A DNA stretch of 64,000 bases from JAITWN01 sp050486285 (GCA_050486285.1 JBJHCZ010000013.1:13650-77649), one strand, 5' to 3'. Positions 1 to 8,606 are shown, counted from the stretch's first letter. Made by a program: numbers and translations. Notes: a model not told the origin generated them from the sequence alone.

Positions 1-8
1 CTGCGGCC

Positions 9-434
9 TCAGAACGGCTTGACCACGGCCAGCACGATCATCGCGACCAGCAGCAGCACCGGGAACTCGTTGAACCAGCGGTAGAACACATGGGAGCGGG
101 TGTTGCGGTCCTCGCGAAAGACGACCAGCAGGCGCCAGCACCAGAGGTGATAGCCGATCAGCACCAGCGCCAGCAGCAGCTTGAGGTGCAGCCACATCAT
201 CCCCGACCACGCCGCCCAGGCATAGTCGTACAGCAGCCACAGCCCGAGCGCGACGGTGATCACGGCGCTTGGGGTCATGATGCCGTTGAACAGCTTGCGC
301 TCCATGATCTTGAAGCGCTCTCGTCCGGCGACGTCGTCGCACATCGCGTGATAGACGAACAAGCGGGGAAGATAGAACAGGCCGGCGAACCAGGTCACCA
401 TCGCAATGACGTGAAAGGCCTTGACCCAGATCAT
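9..434 (-). CDS. hemJ: HemJ-type protoporphyrinogen IX oxidase (CopD-like membrane protein)
   Basis: The 141-residue protein has about four hydrophobic segments (near residues 3-22, 52-72, 80-100 and 122-140). It carries the family pattern with an early histidine in KAFHVIAMVTWFAGLFYLPR and a second in YHAM. HemJ is an inner-membrane enzyme that oxidises protoporphyrinogen IX to protoporphyrin IX in haem synthesis; the length and motifs fit that family (UPF0093). The start is ATG at 434. A TATATT-like -10 lies upstream on the minus strand (471-476). The gene stands alone and diverges from the candidate small RNA. The family call is firm; the enzymatic role is inferred from homology. Confidence 0.88.
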   Translation of the reverse strand: MIWVKAFHVIAMVTWFAGLFYLPRLFVYHAMCDDVAGRERFKIMERKLFNGIMTPSAVITVALGLWLLYDYAWAAWSGMMWLHLKLLLALVLIGYHLWCWRLLVVFREDRNTRSHVFYRWFNEFPVLLLVAMIVLAVVKPF

Positions 435-531
435 GCGCAGATCGCTCGAGCGACGGACATCACGCCGGACAATATACTGACTGCATGCCGGCGTTGCCAG
501 ATTTTCCGCGCCCGGATTTCTTTGAAGCGGC

Positions 532-560
532 TTGACTTGGCGGGACGATCACACTAGATT
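532..560 (+). promoter_or_regulatory. Sigma-70 promoter for a candidate small RNA
   Basis: TTGACT (532-537), a 17-nt spacer and TAGATT (555-560) form a near-consensus promoter on the plus strand. No protein-coding gene follows: the next plus-strand element is a Rho-independent terminator about 75 nt downstream. The expected transcription start is near 567. Confidence 0.6.
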
Positions 561-566
561 ACAGAA

Positions 567-652
567 CGCACGGGGAGCGTGCGCCCCTTACGGGAACAAT
601 AATAACGATAATTGCACCACGATCTGAATTGCGGCCTGCCGGCCGCATTTTT
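567..652 (+). ncRNA. Candidate Hfq-binding small RNA of about 86 nt
   Basis: Between the promoter at 532-560 and the terminator at 630-652 lies a non-coding stretch. It starts with a perfect 6-bp hairpin (CGCACG 567-572 paired with CGTGCG 578-583) whose loop is GGGAG, containing the GGA seen in CsrA/RsmA sites. A single-stranded A-rich run follows (about 594-613: AACAATAATAACGATAATT), which matches the ARN triplet pattern bound by the distal face of Hfq. It ends in a GC hairpin and a U-tract. Neighbouring genes are both on the minus strand, so this is not their leader. I know of no named RNA matching it; the call rests on architecture only. Confidence 0.45.
630..652 (+). terminator. Rho-independent terminator of the candidate small RNA
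   Basis: TGCGGCC-TGCC-GGCCGCA followed by seven T residues on the plus strand. The opposite strand has no T-run after the hairpin, so it serves plus-strand transcription, not the minus-strand gene whose stop codon lies at 653-655. Confidence 0.75.
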
Positions 653-1756
653 TTATTCGCTGCCCAGCGCCCCCGCAGGCACGTTCTGCAATCCGTTCGA
701 CAGCACCCCGGCATTGATACCGTAGTTGCGCAGCGTGAACGCCGCCGCCGAGCTGCGGCGGCCGGTCTGGCAGTAGCAGATGTAATGTCGTGAGCGGTCG
801 AGTTCGCGCGCCGCCTTGTGCAAGGCCGCCATCGGGATATTGAGCGCACCGGCGAGATGGGCGCGGGCGTATTCGGCGGGCATGCGCACGTCGATCCACT
901 GCGCCCCCGCGGCGACGTCCTGCACCGCCTGGCCATAGCTCGACCACAGCAGCGTCGGTTCGGTCAGCAGCTTGAGGAAGTCCTCTTTCGACAGCCGCAA
1001 CAGCAGGCCGTCGGTCATCATCGACACGGTCGCGTTGCGCGGGTTGTCGGAGATCAGCGCGGCCTCGCCGAAGGTGTCGCCCTTGTTCAGTTCGGCCATC
1101 TCGATCGTGTCCTCGTCATTGTCCGGATTGCGGGTGACGAGACTGATGCCGTCATCGATCATGTAGAAGTAGTCGCCGGGGTCGCCCTGGCGAATGATCA
1201 CATCGCCGGCTTGCACCATCACCGGCTCGAGCCGGTGCAGCAGTTCCTCGATGTTCGCCGGCGGCAGGCTGCGGAAGGTCGGTGACTTCAGCATCGTCTT
1301 CAGCCAGTCGGCCTTGTTGATCGAGATGATGCTGTCCTTGCTCATGACCACCGCTTCCTCGGGCGCCGAGATCTGGCTCCAGGTCACCAGTGTGTCCAGC
1401 AGTTCCTTGTCGATGCGAATGATCTCCGAGGCGGTCAGCGCCCGCGCCGAGAAACGGCGCGGGTGGTCTTCGGCGAGCGGGTGGCGCGCCTCGTCATCGG
1501 CGGCGCTGATGCGCTGCGCGTGACCGCCGCCTTCGGTGAACAGTTCGATGTCGCCTGACAGTAGATAGACACACTGGTGATCGCGGTCGCCGGCCTCGAA
1601 CAGGATCGATCCGGGGACCACCTTTTCGATCAGCGAATGGCGCAGCAACTCACGGATCTGGTCCGGCGACAGACAGGAAACCGGTTCCATCCGTTTCAGG
1701 AGCGTAACGTGATCGGTGGGGCGGGATGCGAGCATCTGCGGATGGTTCCTGGTCAC
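653..1756 (-). CDS. Tandem cyclic-nucleotide-binding domains fused to a rhodanese domain
   Basis: The 367-residue protein has two cNMP-binding folds (about residues 27-130 and 148-270) and a C-terminal rhodanese domain (about 275-365). The second cNMP domain keeps a phosphate-binding cassette, FGEAALISDNPRNATV (near 228-243), with the Glu and Arg that contact the nucleotide; the first lacks a clear one. The rhodanese loop CQTGRRS (Cys near 327) is intact, so sulfur transfer is possible. No membrane segment or DNA-binding domain is visible. GTG at 1756 gives the longest form; ATG at 1735, with AGGAA upstream, is an equally good start. The substrate and ligand are unknown. It diverges from the large dehydrogenase. 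Confidence 0.85.
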   Translation of the reverse strand: MTRNHPQMLASRPTDHVTLLKRMEPVSCLSPDQIRELLRHSLIEKVVPGSILFEAGDRDHQCVYLLSGDIELFTEGGGHAQRISAADDEARHPLAEDHPRRFSARALTASEIIRIDKELLDTLVTWSQISAPEEAVVMSKDSIISINKADWLKTMLKSPTFRSLPPANIEELLHRLEPVMVQAGDVIIRQGDPGDYFYMIDDGISLVTRNPDNDEDTIEMAELNKGDTFGEAALISDNPRNATVSMMTDGLLLRLSKEDFLKLLTEPTLLWSSYGQAVQDVAAGAQWIDVRMPAEYARAHLAGALNIPMAALHKAARELDRSRHYICYCQTGRRSSAAAFTLRNYGINAGVLSNGLQNVPAGALGSE

Positions 1757-1860
1757 AGCGCCGTGCCGGGCGTGCTAGACTCTGGCGGCAGGCGGCCTCA
1801 TTGGTTTGTCATCGGCAGTTGCCGGAAAAACTTCAAAAATCCGCCCTGATTCGGAGTCCG

Positions 1861-4800
1861 ATGTCGGCGCCCATACGGGAAATCCCCTACAATTACACAT
1901 CCTTTTCCGACCGCGAGATCGTTGCCCGCTTCCTCGGGGACGGCATGTGGGAGGTCATCGAGCGCCTGCGCGGGACCCGTCGTACCGGCCACTCCGCGCG
2001 GCTGATGTTCGAAGTGCTCGGCGACATGTGGGTGATCACCCGCAATCCGTATATCCAGGACGACCTGCTCGAAACCCCCCGACGCTGGCGCACGCTGATC
2101 GCGGGGCTGCGCCAGCGCCTCGACCAGGTCGTTGCGCGCGCCGACGGCAACGAACTCGCGCTGCGCCTGCATGACGCCGTGCGCGCCGCGGTCGCGCGCT
2201 TCGAAGGCTGGCTGCCGGAGCAGCGCAAGCGGCGGCGGCGGGCGCTGTCCCGGCTCGCCCGCGTGACGCGCCGCGACAACATCGATTTCAGCGGCTACGC
2301 CCGCATCGCCCATGTCACCGACGCGACCGACTGGCGCGTCGAGATGCCCTTCGTCGTCATCAGCCCCGATACCGAACAGGAGGTGCAGGCGGTCGTCGAG
2401 GCCTGCATCGAACTCGGCCTGACCGTGATCGCGCGCGGCGGCGGCACCGGTTATACCGGCGGGGCGGTGCCGCTGTTCGAGGACAGCGCGGTGATCAACA
2501 CCGAAAAGCTCGAGGGTCTCGGCGACATCGGCGAGCGCGTCGTCGGCCGCGACGGTCGGCAGGCCGCGGTCGTGCGCGCCGAGGCCGGCGTGGTGACGCG
2601 CCGGGTATCCGATCTCGCCCAGACCCGCGGCCTCGTGTTCGCGGTCGATCCGACCTCGCAGGATGCATCGACGATCGGCGGCAATATCGCGATGAATGCC
2701 GGCGGCAAGAAGGCGGTGCTGTGGGGCACGACCGTCGACAACCTGCTGTCGTGGCGCATGGTGACGCCGGATGCGAAGTGGCTCGAGGTCGAGCGTCTCG
2801 ACCACAATCTCGGCAAGATCCACGAGACCGAATTCGCCGAGTTCCGCATCACCCGTTACGAACGCGACGGCCGGTGCGCCATCGGCGAGCCGGAGATCCT
2901 GCGCCTGCCCGGTACCCTGTTCCGCCGTCATGGCCTCGGCAAGGACGTCACCAACAAGTTTCTCGGCGGCCTGCCCGGCGTGCAGAAGGAGGGCTGCGAC
3001 GGCCTGATCACCTCGGCGGTGTTCGTGCTGCACCGGATGCCCGAGCACGGCCGCACGGTGTGCCTCGAGTTCTTCGGCGCCGACGCGCGGCCGGCGGTCG
3101 AGGCGATCGTCGGCATCAAGGACTTCATCGAGGGCATGGACGGCGTCAGCCTCGCCGGCATGGAGCATCTCGACGAGCGCTACCTGCGCGCGATCGGCTA
3201 TACGACCAAGGCGCCGAGACCGGGCCTGCCGAAGATGCTGCTGCTGATCGACATCGCCGGCGACGACGCCGACCGTGTCGCCGAGATCGCCTCCGGCGTG
3301 GTGCGCATCGCCAACCGCTGCGACGGCGAGGGCTTCATCGCGGTCAGTCCCGAGGCGCGCCGCCGTTTCTGGGAGGACCGCGGCCGCACCGCGGCGATCG
3401 CGGCCCATACCAACGCCTTCAAGATCAACGAGGACGTCGTAATCCCGCTCGAACGCCTCGCCGACTACACCGCCGGCATCGAGCGCATCAATATCGAGCA
3501 GTCGCTGGCGAACAAGCTGAAGATCGCCGATGCGCTGCGCGCCTTCCTGCGCGACGAGGCGCCGGGGATGCGCATGGCCGGCGAGTTCGGCAGTTGCGAC
3601 GAGGACAACGAGCTGCTGCGTTCGAAGTGCGCGGCGGCGCTGGCGCACGCCGATGCAGTCGCGGCGCGCTGGCGCGCGCTGCAGGCGGGGCTCGACGACC
3701 CGGCGCAGGACCGTGCCGGGCTGTTCGCCGGCGCCGCGCCGGAGCTGGCGCGCCCCGGCGACCGCGTCGTCGACCTGCTGCTGCGCCGCGACTGGCGCAT
3801 CTCCTACCGGCAGGAGCTCGAGCGGCCGCTGAAGGACATCTTCGGCGGCCGCGATTTCGAGCCGCTGCACCGCCGCCTCGACGCGATCCACGCCGCGGTG
3901 CGCTCGGGCCGGCTGTTCGTCGCGCTGCACATGCATGCCGGCGACGGCAACGTCCATACCAACATCCCGGTCAACTCGAACGACTACGATATGCTGCACG
4001 AGGCCGAGCGCATCGTCGACCGCGTCATGGCGCTGGCCGGCGAGCTCGGCGGCGTGATCTCGGGCGAGCACGGCATCGGCATCACCAAGCTGCAATACCT
4101 CGACCAGGGCACACTCGACGCCTTCGCCGACTACAAGCGGCGCGTCGATCCCGAGGGGCGCTTCAATCGCGGCAAGCTGCTCGCCGGCGCCGGGCTCGAG
4201 CGCGCCTATACGCCGTCCCTGCGGCTGGTGCAGCAGGAGGCCCTGATCCTCGAGGACAGCGCGCTCGGCGCGCTCAACGACGACATCCGCCACTGCCTGC
4301 GCTGCGGCAAGTGCAAGCCGGTGTGCACGACCCACGTGCCGCGCGCGAACCTGCTGTACTCGCCGCGCAACAAGATCCTCGCCACCGGCCTGATCATCGA
4401 GGCCTTTCTCTACGAGGAACAGACCCGGCGCGGGATCTCGCTGCGCCATTTCGACGAGATGAACGACGTCGCCGACCACTGCACGGTCTGTCACCGCTGC
4501 CTCGCGCCTTGCCCGGTCGACATCGACTTCGGCGATGTCTCGATTCGCATGCGCACGATCCTGCGCGAGCGCGCCGGCAAGCGGCCGAATCTCGGCACCC
4601 GGCTGTCGCTGGCCTTCCTCAACGTGACGCGACCGGAGACGATCAAGCTCATGCGCAAGGGCATGATCGAGTGGGGCTTCCGCGCCCAGCGCTACGGCCA
4701 CGGCCTGCTGCGCCGGTTGATGCCGGCAGCGCAACGCGAGGCGCGACCGGCATCGACGACCGGCGCGGCGAAGGTCCCGGCGCAGATCGTGCACTTCTTC

Positions 4801-5706
4801 AAAAAACCGCTGCCGGGCGGCCTGCCGACGCGGACGACGCGCGCGCAGCTCGGGCTGGAAGACTCGCGGGTGATCCCGATCCTGCGCGATCCCGCGCGCG
4901 CCGACAGCGAGGCCGATGCGGTGTTCTACTTCCCCGGCTGCGGCTCCGAGCGCCTGTTCAGCCAGATCGGCCTTGCGACGCTGGCGATGCTGTATGAGAC
5001 CGGCGCGCAGACGGTGCTGCCGCCCGGCTATCTGTGCTGCGGCTACCCGCAGACCTCGAGCGGCGACGAGGAGCGCGGCCGCCGCATCTCGACCGACAAC
5101 CGGGTGTTGTTCCACCGCATGGCGCAGAGCCTGAGCTATCTGGATATCAAGACCGTGATCGTGTCCTGCGGCACCTGTATGGACCAGTTGCTGAAATACG
5201 AATTCGAACAGATCTTCCCCGGCTGCCGCCTGCTCGATATCCATGAGTACCTGATGGAGAAGGGGGTCAGGCTCGAGGGCATCGAGGGCGTGCAGTATCT
5301 CTATCACGACCCCTGCCACACGCCGATGAAGACCCACGCGCCGCTCAAGGTCGCCTCCGAGCTGATGGGGCAGTCCGTCGCGCTGTCGGATCGCTGCTGC
5401 GGCGAGGCGGGCACCTTCGCGGTCTCGCGGCCGGACATCGCGACCCAGGTGCGTTTCCGCAAGGAAGAGGAACTGCGCAACGGCATCCGCGCGCTGACCG
5501 GCGAGACCGAGGTGAAGGCCGGCGAGGTCAAGATCCTGACCTCCTGCCCCGCCTGTCAGCAGGGCCTGTCGCGCTATAGCGAGGACACCGGCCTCGACAC
5601 CGACTACATCGTCGTCGAGATCGCGAAACACCGCCTCGGCGACGGCTGGCAGCAGCGCTTCATCGACCGGGCGCGGGCGGGGGGCATCGAGCGGGTGTTG
5701 CTGTGA
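1861..5706 (+). CDS. Large FAD-linked oxidase with ferredoxin and CCG (heterodisulfide-reductase-type) domains; D-lactate dehydrogenase-like
   Basis: This 1281-residue enzyme starts at ATG 1861 (MSAPIREIPYNYTSF, the usual N-terminus of DUF3683 proteins, with GGAG just upstream); the frame is open further upstream but that part is not coding. In order it holds DUF3683 (about 1-150), a PCMH-type FAD-binding domain (about 160-370, including GGGTGYTGGAVP), the FAD-oxidase C-terminal domain, two 4Fe-4S clusters (CLRCGKCKPVC near 812-822, CTVCHRCLAPCP near 874-885) and two CCG cysteine motifs (CCGYPQ near 1059, CCGEAG near 1179). This is the architecture of 2-hydroxyacid dehydrogenases that feed electrons to the quinone pool. 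The substrate (D-lactate, D-2-hydroxyglutarate or another 2-hydroxyacid) cannot be decided from sequence. Confidence 0.88.
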   Translation: MSAPIREIPYNYTSFSDREIVARFLGDGMWEVIERLRGTRRTGHSARLMFEVLGDMWVITRNPYIQDDLLETPRRWRTLIAGLRQRLDQVVARADGNELALRLHDAVRAAVARFEGWLPEQRKRRRRALSRLARVTRRDNIDFSGYARIAHVTDATDWRVEMPFVVISPDTEQEVQAVVEACIELGLTVIARGGGTGYTGGAVPLFEDSAVINTEKLEGLGDIGERVVGRDGRQAAVVRAEAGVVTRRVSDLAQTRGLVFAVDPTSQDASTIGGNIAMNAGGKKAVLWGTTVDNLLSWRMVTPDAKWLEVERLDHNLGKIHETEFAEFRITRYERDGRCAIGEPEILRLPGTLFRRHGLGKDVTNKFLGGLPGVQKEGCDGLITSAVFVLHRMPEHGRTVCLEFFGADARPAVEAIVGIKDFIEGMDGVSLAGMEHLDERYLRAIGYTTKAPRPGLPKMLLLIDIAGDDADRVAEIASGVVRIANRCDGEGFIAVSPEARRRFWEDRGRTAAIAAHTNAFKINEDVVIPLERLADYTAGIERINIEQSLANKLKIADALRAFLRDEAPGMRMAGEFGSCDEDNELLRSKCAAALAHADAVAARWRALQAGLDDPAQDRAGLFAGAAPELARPGDRVVDLLLRRDWRISYRQELERPLKDIFGGRDFEPLHRRLDAIHAAVRSGRLFVALHMHAGDGNVHTNIPVNSNDYDMLHEAERIVDRVMALAGELGGVISGEHGIGITKLQYLDQGTLDAFADYKRRVDPEGRFNRGKLLAGAGLERAYTPSLRLVQQEALILEDSALGALNDDIRHCLRCGKCKPVCTTHVPRANLLYSPRNKILATGLIIEAFLYEEQTRRGISLRHFDEMNDVADHCTVCHRCLAPCPVDIDFGDVSIRMRTILRERAGKRPNLGTRLSLAFLNVTRPETIKLMRKGMIEWGFRAQRYGHGLLRRLMPAAQREARPASTTGAAKVPAQIVHFFKKPLPGGLPTRTTRAQLGLEDSRVIPILRDPARADSEADAVFYFPGCGSERLFSQIGLATLAMLYETGAQTVLPPGYLCCGYPQTSSGDEERGRRISTDNRVLFHRMAQSLSYLDIKTVIVSCGTCMDQLLKYEFEQIFPGCRLLDIHEYLMEKGVRLEGIEGVQYLYHDPCHTPMKTHAPLKVASELMGQSVALSDRCCGEAGTFAVSRPDIATQVRFRKEEELRNGIRALTGETEVKAGEVKILTSCPACQQGLSRYSEDTGLDTDYIVVEIAKHRLGDGWQQRFIDRARAGGIERVLL

Positions 5707-5719
5707 TCAAAGGGCCATA

Positions 5720-5791
5720 GGGGTCAGATTCGTTTGATCTCTGCTTACTCAGAAAATCAGCAGGCGGTGGTGATCAAACGAGTCTGACCCC
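5720..5791. repeat. Inverted-repeat element of the GGGGTCAGA family (REP-like), full copy
   Basis: Left arm 5720-5739 and right arm 5772-5791 are 20-bp inverted repeats differing at one position, separated by 32 bp. The consensus arm is GGGGTCAGACTCGTTTGATC. It lies between the convergent 3' ends of the dehydrogenase and DUF2905. Further copies are at 16506, 25282 and 34584. Placement suggests a role as a transcript end or a REP/MITE-like mobile unit. Confidence 0.8.
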
Positions 5792-5816
5792 TTTAGACCT
5801 TCAGATCACGACCAGG

Positions 5817-6029
5817 CTATTTCCCCCGGAAGATCAGCCACAGCAGCAGCGTCAGCGCCAGGCTGGCGATGATCGAGGTCGTCAGCGGGAAGTAGAAGCG
5901 GAAGCCCTCGCGCTCGACGCTGAGGTCGCCGGGCAGGCGACCGAGGCCGGACTTGTAGAGCAGCGGCCACAACAGGCCGATGACGACGAGGATGATGCCG
6001 GCAGTGATCAGGATCTTCTGGATCGACAT
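5817..6029 (-). CDS. DUF2905 family small membrane protein
   Basis: The 70-residue protein has two hydrophobic helices (about residues 5-25 and 48-67) joined by a loop containing GRLPGDLSVEREGFRFYFP, the signature of DUF2905. Function is unknown. It lies 14 nt downstream of rpiA on the same strand and is likely co-transcribed with it. The inverted repeat at 5720-5791 follows its stop codon. Confidence 0.88.
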   Translation of the reverse strand: MSIQKILITAGIILVVIGLLWPLLYKSGLGRLPGDLSVEREGFRFYFPLTTSIIASLALTLLLWLIFRGK

Positions 6030-6043
6030 CGCGGGCCGGGTCC

Positions 6044-6700
6044 TCAGGTCAGCGTACGCACCCCGTCGGCGGCGCCGAGCAGCAGGACGTCGGCCGGGCG
6101 GCGGGCGAACAGGCCGTTGGTGACGACGCCGGCGATGTGGTCGATCTCCTCCTCGATCTTCACCGGGTCGAGGATCTGCAGGTTGTGGACGTCGAGGATG
6201 ACGTTGCCGTTGTCGGTGACGAAGTTCATGCGCAGCTCGGGCTTGCCGCCGAGCGCGACGAGGCGGCGGGCGACGTAGCTGCGGGCCATCGGGATGACCT
6301 CGACCGGCAGCGGGAAGGCGCCGAGCACGTCGACGAGCTTCGATTCGTCGGCGACGCAGATGAACTTCTTGCTGGCCGCGGCGACGATCTTCTCGCGGGT
6401 CAGCGCGCCGCCGCCGCCCTTGATCAGGTGCAGGTGGCGGTTGCTCTCGTCGGCGCCGTCGACATAGACCGGGATATCGCCGACCGAATTCAGGTCCAGC
6501 ACCGGGATGCCGTGGGACTTGAGGCGGGCAGCGGAGGCCTCGGAGCTGGCGACGGTGCCGTCGATCCTGCCCTTGATGCGGGCCAGCGCGTCGATGAAGT
6601 AATTGGCGGTCGAACCGGTGCCGACGCCGACGATGTCGCCGGCCTCGATGTAGTCGAGCGCCGCCTCGGCGACCTGCTTCTTCTGTTCTTCACGCGTCAT
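6044..6700 (-). CDS. rpiA: Ribose-5-phosphate isomerase A
   Basis: The 218-residue enzyme interconverts ribose-5-phosphate and ribulose-5-phosphate in the cytoplasmic pentose-phosphate pathway. Family motifs are all present: GVGTGSTANYFIDAL near residue 25 (phosphate loop), SSEASAARLKSHGIPVLDL, DGADE near residue 82 and KGGGGALTREKIVA near 95, which carry the active-site acids and lysine. Length equals the usual RpiA. It is divergent from ilvA across 93 bp, a common gammaproteobacterial arrangement, and is followed by DUF2905. Confidence 0.97.
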   Translation of the reverse strand: MTREEQKKQVAEAALDYIEAGDIVGVGTGSTANYFIDALARIKGRIDGTVASSEASAARLKSHGIPVLDLNSVGDIPVYVDGADESNRHLHLIKGGGGALTREKIVAAASKKFICVADESKLVDVLGAFPLPVEVIPMARSYVARRLVALGGKPELRMNFVTDNGNVILDVHNLQILDPVKIEEEIDHIAGVVTNGLFARRPADVLLLGAADGVRTLT

Positions 6701-6793
6701 GGCGGTTCCCCACGGGTTGGCTTTTGCCGATCATACCGCCCCGCCCGTGGACTGTCATCGGCGCTAGGCAGGACGGCGGCGAATTGCTAAGTT

Positions 6794-8320
6794 ATGCCGA
6801 TGCCGAAAAATTATATCAACAGGATACTGAAGTCGCGGGTCTACGACGTCGCCCGCGAGACCCCGCTCGATCCGATGCCGGGGCTGTCGCGGCGGGTCGG
6901 GAATACCGTGCTGCTCAAGCGCGAGGACCTGCAGCCGGTGTTCTCGTTCAAGCTGCGCGGGGCCTACAACAAGATCGCCGGGCTGTCGCCCGAGGCGCGC
7001 GCGAAGGGCGTCATCGCGGCCTCGGCGGGCAACCATGCCCAGGGCGTTGCGCTCGCCGCCGAACGGCTCGGCATCAAGGCGCTGATCGTGATGCCGGCGA
7101 CGACGCCGCCGATCAAGGTCGCGGCGGTGCGCTCGCGCGGGGCCGCGATCCAGCTGCACGGCGACACCTACGACGAGGCCTACGCGCGCGCGCAAGAACT
7201 CGCCGCGAACCGCGGCATGACCTTCATCCACCCCTATGACGATCCCGACGTGATCGCCGGCCAGGGCACCGTCGGCCTGGAGATCCTGCGCCACGACCCC
7301 GATACCCTGCACGCGATCTTCGTGCCGGTCGGCGGCGGCGGGCTGATCGCCGGCGTCGCCGCCTGCGTGAAGACGCTGTATCCGGCGATCCGCATCATCG
7401 GCGTCGAGCCGGAGGAGGCGCCGAGCATGGAACGGGCGCTGGCGAAGGGGCGGCGGGTCGTCCTCGACTCGGTCGGCATCTTCGCCGACGGCGTCGCGGT
7501 GCGCCAGGTCGGCAAGGAGCCGTTCCGCATCGCCCGGCTCTGCGTCGACGAGGTGATCCTGGTATCGACCGACGAGATCTGCGCGGCGATCAAGGACATC
7601 TTCGACGACACCCGCTCGATCGCCGAGCCGGCCGGCGCGCTGGCGGTTGCCGGACTCAAGAAATACGTCGCGCGCGAGGGGATCGAGGGCGCGCGACTGG
7701 TCGCGATCGACAGCGGCGCGAACATCAATTTCGACCGCCTGCGCCATGTCTCCGAGCGCGCCGAGGTCGGCGAACAGCGCGAGGCGCTGCTGGCGGTGAC
7801 GATTCCGGAGCGGCCGGGCAGCTTCCTGAGCTTCTGCCGGCTGATCGGCAAGCGCAGCATCACCGAGTTCAACTATCGCTACGCGGACCCGGAGCGGGCC
7901 CATGTCTTCGCCGGCATCGAGCTGCGCGGCGGCGGCGATGAGCGGGAACAGTTGATCGGCCAGCTCCGTGACGGCGGCTACGCGGTCGTCGACCTGACCG
8001 ACAACGAGATGGCCAAGCTCCATGTTCGCCACATGGTCGGGGGCCGGGCCGACGGCGTCAGCGACGAGGTACTCTATCGCTTCGAATTCCCGGAGCGGCC
8101 GGGGGCGCTGCTGCAATTCCTCAGCTCGATCGGCCGGCGCTGGAACATCAGCCTGTTCCATTATCGCAATCACGGCGCCGCCTACGGCCGCGTGCTGGTC
8201 GGCGTGCAGGCGCCGTCGCGCGACAAGCGCGAGCTGCAATCGTTCTTCGACGGGATCGGATACGACTACTGGGAGGAGAGCGGAAACCCGGTCTACGACC
8301 TGTTTCTCGGCAAGGGATAG
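6794..8320 (+). CDS. ilvA: Biosynthetic threonine ammonia-lyase
   Basis: The 508-residue PLP enzyme converts threonine to 2-oxobutyrate, the first step of isoleucine synthesis. The PLP lysine is K53 in FSFKLRGAYNK; SAGNHAQG and the glycine loop GGGGLIAG (near 180) bind the substrate and cofactor phosphate. The C-terminal third (about 325-505) holds two ACT-like regulatory domains, the form inhibited by isoleucine, which separates it from the short catabolic TdcB. Two in-frame ATGs (6794 and 6800) begin the gene and neither has a strong ribosome-binding site. A strong terminator follows. Confidence 0.96.
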   Translation: MPMPKNYINRILKSRVYDVARETPLDPMPGLSRRVGNTVLLKREDLQPVFSFKLRGAYNKIAGLSPEARAKGVIAASAGNHAQGVALAAERLGIKALIVMPATTPPIKVAAVRSRGAAIQLHGDTYDEAYARAQELAANRGMTFIHPYDDPDVIAGQGTVGLEILRHDPDTLHAIFVPVGGGGLIAGVAACVKTLYPAIRIIGVEPEEAPSMERALAKGRRVVLDSVGIFADGVAVRQVGKEPFRIARLCVDEVILVSTDEICAAIKDIFDDTRSIAEPAGALAVAGLKKYVAREGIEGARLVAIDSGANINFDRLRHVSERAEVGEQREALLAVTIPERPGSFLSFCRLIGKRSITEFNYRYADPERAHVFAGIELRGGGDEREQLIGQLRDGGYAVVDLTDNEMAKLHVRHMVGGRADGVSDEVLYRFEFPERPGALLQFLSSIGRRWNISLFHYRNHGAAYGRVLVGVQAPSRDKRELQSFFDGIGYDYWEESGNPVYDLFLGKG

Positions 8321-8346
8321 CGCCTTCGTCGCGCGCTGCTCATAGA

Positions 8347-8378
8347 GCGAAAAGGCCCGCAAATGCGGGCCTTTTCGC
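8347..8378. terminator. Bidirectional Rho-independent terminator after ilvA
   Basis: AAAAGGCCCGCA-AA-TGCGGGCCTTTT inside GCGA/TCGC flanks is a long perfect hairpin with an A-run on one side and a T-run on the other. It sits between the convergent ends of ilvA and the Lys/Ala-rich gene and can serve both strands. Confidence 0.88.
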
Positions 8379-8447
8379 CTTTCCGGGGCGCGCGGGTTTC
8401 ATTATGAAACCCGCGACTGCTACCCCGTACTACCTGTTGCGTGAAGC

Positions 8448-8606
8448 TTACTTCTTCTTGGCGGCCTTCTTCTTTTTCTTCTTCGGAGCAGCCTTCTTCT
8501 TCTTCTTTGCTGCCGCCTTCTTCTTCGGAGCGGCCTTCTTCTTCGCCGCCGACTTCTTCTTCGTCACTACCTTCTTCTTCGTTGCCGTCTTCTTTTTGGT
8601 GGCCAT
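8448..8606 (-). CDS. Lysine/alanine-rich histone-H1-like peptide
   Basis: A 52-residue protein made almost only of Lys, Ala, Thr, Val and Pro, with KKKAAPKKK-type repeats and no hydrophobic core. It resembles the KA-rich tails of bacterial histone-H1-like and AlgP-type proteins, so non-specific DNA or RNA binding is the likely role (inference from composition). ATG at 8606 is chosen because GGAGG lies 8 nt upstream; the frame extends further back without such a signal. A TATACT -10-like box is visible about 35 nt upstream. The coding strand is an unusual run of AAG and GCC codons. Confidence 0.72.
   Translation of the reverse strand: MATKKKTATKKKVVTKKKSAAKKKAAPKKKAAAKKKKKAAPKKKKKKAAKKK

Noticed and set aside
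1798..5631. Very long open frame (1277 codons) on the minus strand opposite the dehydrogenase
   Set aside because: The plus strand has a full domain architecture; antisense frames stay open in high-GC genes because GC-rich third positions rarely make stops. The translation shows no domain.
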